Source: Guyanagaster necrorhizus (taxonomy: Eukaryota; Basidiomycota; Agaricomycetes; Agaricales; Physalacriaceae). Taken from it: a stretch of 64,000 nucleotides of DNA. A program made the translations under genes and the position numbers. The notes below the pieces were generated by a model that worked only from the letters and a program-made list of their open reading frames with translations, did no database searches and was not told the origin of the DNA. The stretch covers positions 634,928-698,927 of the forward strand of contig NW_025064882.1 in NCBI RefSeq assembly GCF_019112545.1. Reading direction: 5' to 3'. This document shows, in pieces, positions 1 to 12,052 of this stretch (positions are counted from its first letter, which is position 1; every line of letters starts with the position of its first letter).

Positions 1-7
1 TTATACA

Positions 8-178
8 TCAAATTTTAAGAAAGAAAGTTTTATGGCTCACGCGTTCCAGTACCCCAACTGCCTTGCCCAGGTCGAGTGTGGTGTCACTGTTGAGAATCAG
101 TGACGCGGCGCTGCGGTTCGGTACGATTTTGATCCGGCGGTTTGATCCGGGATCTCCACAGAGTGCTTCAACATTCAT
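8..178 (-). CDS. small hypothetical ORF (uncertain)
   Basis: An open frame on the minus strand starts at an ATG pair near 178 and ends at a TGA at 8-10, giving about 57 residues. It would be divergent from the gene that starts at 310. The composition (MMNVEALCGDPGSNRR, later LERVSHKTFFLKI) is compatible with protein coding, but I recognise no domain and no splice sites that link it to a larger gene. It may be the end of a gene whose other exons I cannot see, or chance. Confidence 0.25.
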   Translation of the reverse strand: MNVEALCGDPGSNRRIKIVPNRSAASLILNSDTTLDLGKAVGVLERVSHKTFFLKI

Positions 179-309
179 CATGATACCGGCATGACTCCCA
201 AGACCATCCTTACGCGACAACCATAACAAAGAACGCTCATCTTGACAACCATTCCTGCATTGTTATCGTTATCGTGACATAAATTATTCCTGTAAACTAT
301 TATCACCAC

Positions 310-1634
310 ATGGAACGAACAAAACAACATCCCAAGTCCCTCTTTGTCCGCCCAGCTGACAGCTTGAGCCAGCTCGGGGAATCATATAAGCCCCTTCATC
401 AACACCACTATTCTCTGCCCGGAATGTCTTCCATCTCCACCAAGAAGAACTCCAGCTTTTTCTCTCTGACATTTCCTTTTGGCTACCAACTCAATCTCAA
501 GACTGCTGTTAACGGCATGCTCTCAGTCAAATTCCGCAACCCACAAAGTAGCAATGCTGACTCTCTCGGTGGCCTAGATAGTTCTACCGAGACGATTGAC
601 GTCCTGCAGGGATCTGGCGCCAATCGGTCTCCCGGCATGAATGATAGCCAAACTGTACGTCCTTTTCTCTTATGAGTGGCTCTTCGATGTGTTGATCCTC
701 ATCCTCATAGATGTATGACACTGAACCCATAGCAAGAACCCCATCTCCGGTTCCTACGGAAGTTATTGAAGATGACCCCGAAGACATCGCCCGGACGCTC
801 AACAGGAACAGCATCAAAGTACGCGATTATGCTTATGTAGCCACTACCAAGCTTGTGGCAGAGACTTTTGACGCTCTCACCGGTATATCTGAATACGAAC
901 TTCGTTTGAACGATATAAATCCTATGCGGCCTCACATCAAAGGGAAAACTCTCCACCGCTTGCTCGAGACTGGATATATTTCATGGGAAGAGACGTCGAC
1001 GAGGTGTCAGTCCCAGGATCTGTCGGCGTTAGCAGAATATCGTGCTAGCTCGAGGGTGTCTTACCCGTGGCGAGCGTTGCCTTTGAAGGAGGAGGGTGAA
1101 GTGAAGTCCTGGTCCATAGAGGAGCGGCGAACATGGGTGGCCAAGTCTCAGGTAGCACTGGCAACAAAGGCGTCTCTAAACCGTTATGATCGGTGTGTTG
1201 TGTATGAGCGCGCTAGGTTGGAGCGTGAGGAAAAGGACAGGCAGGTGATCGAGGAAGTCATGCGGCGGCATCGGGAGAGAGAAAGTGCCAATGCAGAGGC
1301 GATGATGAATAAAAGGACACTGGATGATCACGAGAAGGAGCTCAGTCCTGGCAAGAAGCAGAAGGTTGCCCATGACCCACCCATTGCTCTGCCATTACCA
1401 GCGACGGCACATGCGCAGTCAAGTTTGACCCCGTCTACCCTTGACATGGCGGTGGTCTCTTTAGCACCACTCATCACCGATCGTTGTGGCGCAGGGAAGA
1501 CCACTATGTCATCCGGCTATGAACCTAGTGACCCGATGAGGCCTGGTCCTTCTGTATCACTCCCTGTAGCTCGTCGAGGGCTCGGCAGGACGGTAACATT
1601 ACCCAGCATCGATCATGATTCTCTGGGCGTCTAG
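310..1634 (+). CDS. hypothetical protein, charged C-terminal half with possible NLS
   Basis: Two exons, 310-654 and 711-1634, are joined in phase 0 by a 56-base GT-AG intron (gtacgt donor, catag acceptor), giving about 422 residues. Translation could instead begin at the in-frame ATG at 424 (MSSISTKK). The middle of the protein (roughly residues 250-340) is highly charged, with runs such as RHRERESANAE and a basic SPGKKQKVAH that could be a nuclear localisation signal. The C-terminus is Ser/Pro-rich and looks disordered. No catalytic motif or known domain is visible. It converges with the degenerate minus-strand region that ends at 1813. I do not recognise a family. The intron keeps one open frame on both sides, which is the main evidence that the gene is real. 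Confidence 0.65.
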
Positions 1635-1812
1635 GTTTCTATCGCCATTTTTTTCGAGCTCGTTGTCTTGTCCCTTACTCGCCATTCCTCTGCCATAATT
1701 ACGGCTATACGGATTTTGTCAGACGAATGCCCCGTCCTAGGTTGTAGGTCAATTATATGTAATGCCAATGTATCAGTAGCCGACGTTGTCCGTACTGTAG
1801 CCCTAGCTTTTG

Positions 1813-2560
1813 TTAGTTGAATAATTTATCATCCCCGCCTTGCAAAAGATACTCGAGCACCGCACATCGATCCTGCTCACTCAAGTCGGCAACAACGAGG
1901 CAGAAAGCCAGTAACGTGGCGTCAAGCTCGGGTTCGTGTTCAAATATATCAGTGGGCAACAGACCATCGAGTACGGCAGATCCGTATGTCTAGATTTCCA
2001 ACTTCGGCTCAAGGGACGCAGAGTGATGGCCTCGGGAAGGCTCAAGGAAACAAAACTGACTCGGGAGGGTGCCTCTTTGGCGGACTCGCTGAACGACTGG
2101 AAAACGGGAATAATTAAAGGGTTCTATTCAAGGTCAGGCTGATGGTTGATGGTATCCATTAAAATCGTGTTTACCTGCCATGACGAAACAGGTCGGTCCC
2201 AAAACGAAGGGGATGCAATGCATGTACGTATTGCGGAATACATGCCCTACTTTGAGGAGAAGAGGGAAGCCTCCCACGGTTCATAACCGTTGGTGTAGTG
2301 TTTGTACACGTTTCTGAACGGCGTTACTAGGAGAAGTCTTTTGTAAAGGTAAGCGCTTTCCTTGATGGTGCTGATAACGGACAGATTATGCACCAAATTC
2401 AGTATGCCTACGCCTTGTTTACAAACTGGAAGTTACCTTCTGGTACGGATTCAGGAAGGCCTGAGATCGACAGGATGCGAGATCAGAGGGCCGACCGGTA
2501 GTGACGATAAGAGATGGAATCGGAGCATGGTGAAGACGGTAAGGTGCTCCGGCACCAGTT
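1813..2560 (-). pseudogene. degenerate coding region, unknown protein
   Basis: Read on the minus strand, a strongly coding-like tail ends at a TAA at 1813-1815, with segments such as HEPELDATLLAFC and EYLLQGGDDKLF. The same frame runs back through an in-frame TAG at 1990-1992. It then crosses a good 51-base intron (2124-2174) into a segment containing GGFPLLLKVGHVF. Further back it meets a TGA at 2281-2283 and TAA codons at 2386-2388 and 2419-2421. No start codon or family could be recognised. The plus strand over 2190-2620 also has short coding-like runs (YAYALFTNWKLPSG), so even the strand is not certain there. The region 1813-2170 on the minus strand is the best supported part. It is either a decayed gene or a gene whose exons I have mis-joined. 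Confidence 0.4.
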
Positions 2561-3124
2561 TAATGAAAGCAAGTTAAACTTTCTGCGCAGGCTGACAAAT
2601 TCCGGCCTCGGCTAGACCAGGAATATGCCACAAGGGTAAGCCTGAGAACAGAGTCTCGAGGCGGACGTTGTTTCGCTGAAAGTGCCTTGTCCCCGTACTA
2701 AGCGCCGACAAGGATGGTCGTTGTGGAGAGATAAGAGGACCCCGGGGGTACACCTTATAAGTAAAAAGGTTACGTTGTCGAGCGAGCTGAGAAGACCGAC
2801 CAGACCTGGCAAATTTTCATATGAATGAAGCATAAGCTGGTCGAGTATAATGGCAGTAGAAAAGAAATGATATAATCAGTCACGGCAGTATTTTAACGGA
2901 AACATCAGAAGAAGGGCGCCGTTAAGGAAAAAAACGGCTGAGGGAGCCTCAAGACGGACGGACGACCTAGGAGTGTATTCATAAGTAAGTGGTGAGGCCA
3001 TTGCACGCTTGTTGGACCAAAAAGTAGAAAGGCAAAGGCAAGGACCATTGTTGGCGGCGGCGTCGGTGCGACACAATAGGAGACAAGGAGACGGCCGGCT
3101 GCCACGTGGAGGAACGGAACGCTC
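2561..3124. other. intergenic, no gene seen
   Basis: Only short open frames occur on both strands here, with no conserved motif or consistent splicing. The right part is the promoter side of the casein kinase gene. Confidence 0.5.
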
Positions 3125-3130
3125 TATATA
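3125..3130 (+). promoter_or_regulatory. TATA-like box of casein kinase gene
   Basis: A TATATA hexamer lies about 110 bases upstream of the ATG at 3241, followed by a pyrimidine-rich leader. It is placed as expected for a core promoter; function is inferred. Confidence 0.4.
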
Positions 3131-3240
3131 GAAAATTCAGGTCCTCTGTGGCACACCTTTTACTTTACCACTGGGCTTGCTCCCAGCCATACCCTTCCCT
3201 TTCTCTTCTCGCTCGCCATTGCCCCATATCGTAGCCCACT

Positions 3241-5594
3241 ATGGCCACGCCCCATGTTATTGCATCTTCATCTCCACACCTTTCACAATCATCAACGTCG
3301 AATGGAATTGTAGGAAGCCACTATCGGGTTGGAAAGAAAATTGGGGAAGGATCGTTTGGTGTCGTGTTCGAAGGTGTGTATTGTCTTCTTGTCATACTCG
3401 ACTTGCGTCGTTGCTGCTTGCTATCCAAATCCTCGTTTCAAACCATGGGCTACGTATCGTCTTGGCGCTTATACGTGCCCTCTTCTACGACCGCCCGGGG
3501 AACTGTGCGGCCAAACACGTCGTTCTGCGGGACTTTTCTGCTTCGTCTGCTGACTCTTTGCTGCTGTGCTGTTCCTTCTGTCATCGCTGTTATAACTGTT
3601 ATTGTGCATCTCAATACTAACTAATCGTCCGTGATGTAGGCACCAAAATGCTCTCTAATACCCCCGTCGCCATTAAATTCGTAGGTCAATTCACCGACCC
3701 ATGTTAGCTGTCTCTAACATGCTCTTCGTTCAGGAACCTCGTAAGTCCGACGCCCCGCAACTTCGAGACGAATTCAGGTCATACAGGACCCTGAATGGCA
3801 CTCGTACGTCAAACGGTTCTTTCAACGACTTACGTTTCATTCATTTGCAAAACTACAGCTGGCGTTCCACAAGTCCATCATTTTGGTCAAGAGGGTCTTC
3901 ATAATGTTTTGGTTATCGACCTCCTTGGACCAAACTTGGAGGACCTTTTTGACATGTGTGGTCGCAAGTTCTCTATCAAGACCGTTTGTATGGCGGCTAA
4001 ACAAATGGTGAGTGTGTGCAGGACGCCTTTACATTCTGAACCTTGGCCTCGTCTCTCGTACCGTTTCCGAGGGTACCATCAACGAAGGCTACTCCTCATC
4101 ACACATGTCACATGCTAACATCAGCCGTTTCGATCTAGGTTACTCGCGTGCAGGCCATTCACGAGAAGTCTTTAATCTATCGCGATATCAAACCAGACAA
4201 CTTCTTGATCGGTGTGCCGGGCACCAAGACAGCTAATACTATCCATGTTATCGGTACGTGAATTCTGCGTCTTCCCCACTTTTTTCTTCCCGTCGATGCC
4301 TGTCGGAGGCACGAGCGGCATGTTGTTTGTCATTCTTCTATCTTGGGCCATCTGTGATATCACCGAAACTCATGGTATTCTTAGACTTCGGCATGGCAAA
4401 ACATTACAGAGATCCAAAGACAAAGGTGCATATACCTTACAGGGAGCGAAAGTCACTGTCTGGCACCGCGCGGTACATGTCAATCAACACTCACCTCGGG
4501 CGCGAACAGTCAAGACGTGACGATCTTGAATCGCTTGGCCATGTATTTATGTACTTCTTGCGAGGTGGTCTGCCATGGCAAGGTCTGAGGGCGGCGACCA
4601 ACAAACAAAAATACGAAAAGATTGGAGAAAAGAAGCAAACAACGGCTATAACGGAGCTTTGTGAAGGATTCCCTGGTAAGGTTTACTTCCCTTCACATGT
4701 TTCATTCAGATAGCTAAGTTATTTTGCAGAGGAGTTCGCGATTTACATGAACTACGTGAGGAAACTTGGGTTCGAGGAGACTCCCGACTATGATTTCCTA
4801 CGAGAGCTTTTCACCAAAGTCTTGAAGACCTTGGGTGAGCCTGAGGATGGGGTGTTCGATTGGATGCTTCTAAATAATGGTAAAGGCTGGGAGGCTAGCA
4901 ACGTATGTCATACAATGTTGTCTCGTCGTGGATTCCATATTAATATGTCTTCAACTAGTCGAGCTCACAACACCTTGCTCAAGCTCATGCTAATGCAGCA
5001 TCTCCTCATGCTCATCGCGAGCATCGGCGAGACCGTGACCATGGCCACCGACGATCGCGCCAAAATGCCGACCCCAATTCTACATCACCTCTCGTTCTCA
5101 GTCCTGCTCCAGCGCATGTCAAGAGCAGTAGCCGGCGACCCGCTGCACAAGAGAGAACCAACTCTGCCCGTGACATTGGCAGCGTTCAACTTCTTGCTCC
5201 AACAAGTCGACGGACTAGCCAGCAGCAGCGGGAAGCAAGTGCTCTTGCAAGCGTCGGTATTCCACCACATCCTTATGCCACTGCTCCTAGCCCAAACGGA
5301 TATCGTTCCGGAGCGGGACGCGAGTACGGACGACATTCACCGAATCCGAATGGGCTTGCTAATGTCCATCCCAATGGTTCTGAGTCATTCCTGTACAACC
5401 AAGGCCAGGGAAAGAACGGGACTAACTCGCGAGATGGAACAACAACCGGTGGTACTGGTACGCGAGATCTGCATGGACATGCGGGTGCCAGAGGAATGGC
5501 TGTGTACGATCGCGATCAGATGGTGAGGGTTGGGGAGCAAGACGAGGATATAGGGCGTAAGAAAGGCTTCTTCGCCATGTTCTGTTGTCGGTGA
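3241..5594 (+). CDS. YCK: casein kinase I, plasma-membrane YCK type
   Basis: A serine/threonine kinase of the casein kinase I family. Eight exons (3241-3373, 3640-3680, 3734-3803, 3859-4007, 4139-4253, 4385-4675, 4730-4902, 4959-5594) join in frame to 535 residues. Visible motifs are the glycine loop [14 protein letters not shown], the VAIK lysine, the DAPQLRDE stretch, [11 protein letters not shown] (catalytic loop), [11 protein letters not shown] and the CK1 signature [15 protein letters not shown]. The kinase domain fills roughly residues 25-325. The tail is rich in Ser, His, Asn and Gly and ends in [11 protein letters not shown]. The terminal Cys pair matches the palmitoylation site of yeast Yck1/Yck2, so the enzyme is inferred to sit on the plasma membrane rather than in the nucleus (Hrr25 type). 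The first intron is long for this window (266 bases). Confidence 0.95.
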
Positions 5595-6137
5595 TGAGAC
5601 GAACTGCTGCGGGATGGCCATTTGTTTCATGCCCGTGTACGTGCCGTGTGGTATCTATATATTTGGTGCGCTTTGCTCTTTCCCCTGCATGCAACGTTTA
5701 ATAATCATCGCGTAAGGTTATTGCACGTAGATGACGATTACGACTGCTCTAAAACATACCCACCTAATAATTGTTTCGCCAAGTGCATCACGGTCATCCT
5801 CATTCACGATCTTTCAAGTCTGTTATCGCTTTCATATAGCACGGTTCTGGGTCTGCATCCGTAGTGTAGTTAATCCTTTCAAGTACATGATGATCTGGCT
5901 CTCCTTCATGAACTATATAACTCTATATGTAGGGGATTGCACGTTATTTTCTTCCTTTAGTCTCATTCATCATTGTATTATTTACCATCATCCGTACTGT
6001 TGGACACGCTGGAACATGAATTCATGCATACCTGCTTGCTTTCTGCGGACGGTTGTCTTATTGTCACACATAGATGTCACTAATGTTACCCGCAAAGGTA
6101 GAGCCGTATCTCACCCGCACTTCTATTCTTAATTTCG
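5595..6137. other. intergenic, no gene seen
   Basis: 3' region of the kinase gene and upstream region of the next gene. Open frames here are AT-rich and without motifs. Confidence 0.6.
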
Positions 6138-8524
<2,387 letters not shown>

Positions 8525-8904
8525 CGTCACCCCAAAAAGTATTTTGGGGATGCATAGAGCTGTATCATACATGTCTGGGCCATCGGACACTATACACATC
8601 GTACTAGTAGCTTTTAGAACGGTAATACTGGGTCTCGTCCACGATAAGCAGACAGGGAATAACACGAGTCGTGCGAAAGGCTGCTTCCTTCGAGTCTCGA
8701 CTGATGGAGTTTGAGCCTCAACGACAGGCAATACCCGAGATATTGGCGGGAGTTGTACGAGCTATGGTATTTCGCGGCTTGCTGCAAGGAGTGCGCGGAC
8801 ATTCAATATGTAGTATTCATACCAGTTTCCCCAAGAGAGTAGTGTGACGTGATCCAAGTTGCCGCAGAAATTGAATTGGGGCAAACTGAATAATTCCAGC
8901 GGCC
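8525..8904. other. intergenic, no gene seen
   Basis: Minus-strand open frames here extend into the preceding gene and are shadows of it. A possible hairpin lies just after the stop (accccaaaaag/tttggggt type) near 8527-8553. Confidence 0.5.
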
Positions 8905-8911
8905 TTATATA
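8905..8911 (+). promoter_or_regulatory. TATA-like box
   Basis: TTATATA stands about 70 bases before the ATG at 8980, followed by a C/T-rich leader, a layout typical of a strongly expressed fungal gene. Confidence 0.45.
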
Positions 8912-8979
8912 CCAGCTCCCATGACCACATCTGTCCACTCTCGTTCACCCACTGCCCTCACTCTCCCCCCCTCAACGAC

Positions 8980-9369
8980 ATGTCCTTCAGCATCGCTCGC
9001 TCTCTGATATCCAAAGCACGCCCTCTAGCACAGCGCTCGCCCGCGGCGACGCGCTCGTTCTATTCACCTTTTGCCGTTCTCGGATCGTCGTCAGTCACAA
9101 CGGCACCACCACCATCTACCGAGGGCTGGTACGAGAAGCAGACAGAGCAGTCTCCAGACCCCGATGCGTATGATGGACACCGTACCTATATCGTCTCCCC
9201 CGACACATCTAGTACCCCGTACCATGTCCCTTTGGGCGCGTACCCGGTCTCCTCACCTTTCACGGAAGAGTGCTATTCAAGCGGCGCTCGATTCAGCTCT
9301 TCTGGTAATGGGTTTGCGCACCCAATGACCACTTGCACTGCGCACGGTGCGAAGAAGGGTTCAGAATGA
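8980..9369 (+). CDS. small mitochondrion-targeted protein, unknown function
   Basis: A single-exon gene of 129 residues. The first 30 or so residues (MSFSIARSLISKARPLAQRS) are rich in Arg, Ser and Ala with no acidic residue, which is the pattern of a cleavable mitochondrial presequence. The centre has the motif YHVPLGAYPVSSPF, and the C-terminus is Ser/Gly/His-rich. I believe similar short proteins with a VPxGAYP motif are widespread in basidiomycetes, but I cannot name a function. A TATA-like element and a pyrimidine-rich leader precede it, which supports an expressed gene. The import prediction is inference from composition only. Confidence 0.7.
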   Translation: MSFSIARSLISKARPLAQRSPAATRSFYSPFAVLGSSSVTTAPPPSTEGWYEKQTEQSPDPDAYDGHRTYIVSPDTSSTPYHVPLGAYPVSSPFTEECYSSGARFSSSGNGFAHPMTTCTAHGAKKGSE

Positions 9370-10109
9370 AGGCGTTTGATATCAGCGGCCCGAGTCGGTC
9401 CTAGGTCAGTTATTATTCCTTGAATTCCCCTAACTTACACTTACCCTTCTTTCTTGAAAGCATTTTTTGAATCTTGGAAGTCTTTTCTCTGTTCTGTTCA
9501 TGGTTGTCTTTCTGTATCATCAAGTACTCATTATCTTCGCTGGTGTATTATTACTACATACGTCCTTTCTTTCCAGTGCAGACCTACGTACAATCGTGTC
9601 GCTACTTTCCCATATGTCTTCGCACCAATTTGAATGACTGGACGTTGAATAGGAAGGGTTGCTATGTTGTGCAACTTTTCATCTTGTTTTTCCGTCTGTC
9701 TCCGTTTGTGGTTCGGGGTCCGTACTATTTTCATACATCACCTTTCTTGAGAAGAGTGGGGCTAAAATGTGTTCGCAGAACCGACGACAATCTGACAATC
9801 ACGCGCCAGGTTTTAGGACCCAAGAACTGTACTTTCCTCTTGGTAACCGCGCTGTGTTTCTGGAAAACACGATCTTCCACATGAATACACGGTAATACTC
9901 CGGACAATCATCTTCGTAGACTGGATATCATTGAATATCTATATGAATCCTGGTGCGCCCTGGCAAATTTGCCTCCCTGCTGCGTATAATTTCATTCCTT
10001 TTTTACCAATAGTATGATTTGCATCCGGGCCTTACGTAGGAAACGGTTGAAAAACCTCACGAGGTGAACAAAAGAGCATCATCTCTTCCATTCACTCCCT
10101 CCAATCCTC
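9370..10109. other. intergenic, no gene seen
   Basis: Contains T-rich 3' flanking sequence and open frames on both strands without motifs or convincing splicing. The right end is the upstream region of the tyrosinase gene. Confidence 0.55.
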
Positions 10110-11887
10110 ATGATCATCATCGAACACGCAGTGTTGATGATGCTGACTTGGTCTCTGCTGCCTTCGATCTCATATCTGTTCAGTATTATGTCCGCTGACA
10201 ACACTGACGGTGCTACTGTTGTTGCTGAGGCATTAGAGGCTCAGAGATGTACCGATCCGTCTATGCGAAAGGAATGGCGCGCGCTGTCTTTCGATGAGAA
10301 GGTTGATTGGATCGCCGCGGTTAATGTGAGTGTAAACCTTGAAGTATCAGCATATCTGATGTGAACCTATAACCAGTGTCTCTCGCATGTCCCTCACGAT
10401 CCCAACGTAGCAGGAACTGTAGATCGGAATGTCTCCCAAATTCCGGTCTTGACCAACGACAGCTCGCTTTTTGATGGTAATCACCTCGTTTACGATTTGT
10501 CGTCCTAGGATTATTTAATCGACATTATTTTGTAGACTTTGTCTATCTGCAGTAAGTCTGGCTACTTTTGGATATGCTTCGTTGCTGAGAGTGTCAAAGC
10601 ATGGATCTCAATATCAAGGTAGATTATGGCTTGACTGATATAAGATTAGATACTAGTGGTCATTGGTACTGTTACAGATCCATTGGACGGGCTACTTTTT
10701 GCCCTGGCACCGACTGCTCACATTCAAATTCGAGCGTGCATTGCAGGATTATTGTGGTTACATCGGAATGCAGCCGTATTGGAACTGGACCCAAGGTAAA
10801 TGGTCTCTTCAACGGTTCCGCACCCTTCGTCTGATGGCAACGGCCTGTTCAGATGCATACCGGGTTGCTAACTCTACAATGTGGGATGACGACCCTGTTA
10901 GTGGGCTAGGCCCTAGCACTGGCGACGAGGGCAATGATTTCAGCTTGAGCAAGGGTGGATTTTCGAACTTGACGCTTGCTTATCCTAGCGAACATATAGT
11001 CCGGAGGAATTTGACTTTGCAGCCGTTCTTGGTGCTTGGAAACCCTTGGCCGGATAATCCCGATGATACGCTGTGCGTGCTTGAATATTCCCAGCGTTTG
11101 TTTGATCTGAACAATATGCAGGGATTACTATCAGTATGTGGATTGGATGTTCGCACCCGAATATGTGCAGAGCATGGTGGTGGACAACGTTAACTATACT
11201 GGTGATTTCAAGGCGTTTCAATATTTCCTGGAAGGACCGAAGGTGCAGTGATGTATCTGAGCTTTCATGTCATTGTGTTGAAGAAGGCCCACGCAGGGAC
11301 CCCATGGACCGCCTCATTGGTAAGAAACTTGAATATCCTTGATACCCACAGTAACCCTCATCTTGAGATGCAGGCTTCCTGGCGGTGACTCATCCAGTCT
11401 TTGTCCTGGAAACTACACTGAATGCGGCGTCGGTGGACCTAAGTGGTCTAACAACGGTGAGTATAGAGACATCGAATGAACGGTTTTACTAACGGCATTG
11501 AGTGCAGACCCGCTCTTCTATTTGCACCATGCTGTATGGATTTATTCATGACTTGGATCCCATCATCACGCTCACTCCGATCGCCATTCCATAGATGATC
11601 GACAAATTGTACTGGGAATGGCAAAATAAAGATCCGAGCAACTTTTACGCTTTCGAAGGAGGTTCGGTTCAGAGTATGAGCACTTGGGCTGAATACGTTC
11701 AATACCCTAATGGTGCTGCTCCTTGGCTGAACGTAAGAAAAAAACTATTGTTGGATTACCTCAATTTAATGGTTCGCGACAGTTGAACAGTACCATTCCT
11801 GGTGATGGTATGTGGGACGCGGAAAACATCACCATCTGGGACATAATTGACATCCAGAGCGGAATTCTCTGCTATGACTATGAGTGA
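10110..11887 (+). CDS. short secreted tyrosinase (type-3 copper protein)
   Basis: A binuclear copper oxidase-like protein of the short fungal tyrosinase class. Exons from ATG 10110 (or in-frame ATGs at 10137 or 10140) to TGA 11885-11887 join across about ten introns. The N-terminus has a hydrophobic stretch (MMLTWSLLPSISYLFSIM) that fits a signal peptide. The copper A ligands are the His in VYLHMDLN, the His in IHWTGYFLPW and the His in PWHRLL. Copper B shows GPHGPPHW and later FYLHHAMIDKLYWEWQ. Asn-linked glycosylation sequons are frequent (NWTQ, NSTM, NLTL, NYTG). Unlike the long pigment-forming tyrosinases, the protein ends shortly after copper B (CYDYE) and lacks the C-terminal lid domain. 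Substrate (mono- or diphenol) cannot be told from sequence. Confidence 0.88.
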
Positions 11888-12052
11888 TTTCAGGACGTAG
11901 AAAGAGAGATTAATTAGATTTTTCATGCGCTGGCATCCTTCAAATGACAAACATGTTTGGAAGATGAAACTTGGTCTGGGAACATTGTCTAAAGTTGAAA
12001 CACCGAATTTAGTAACCGGTCCGATCATTTCCCACCTTGCTCAGCTACCGCC

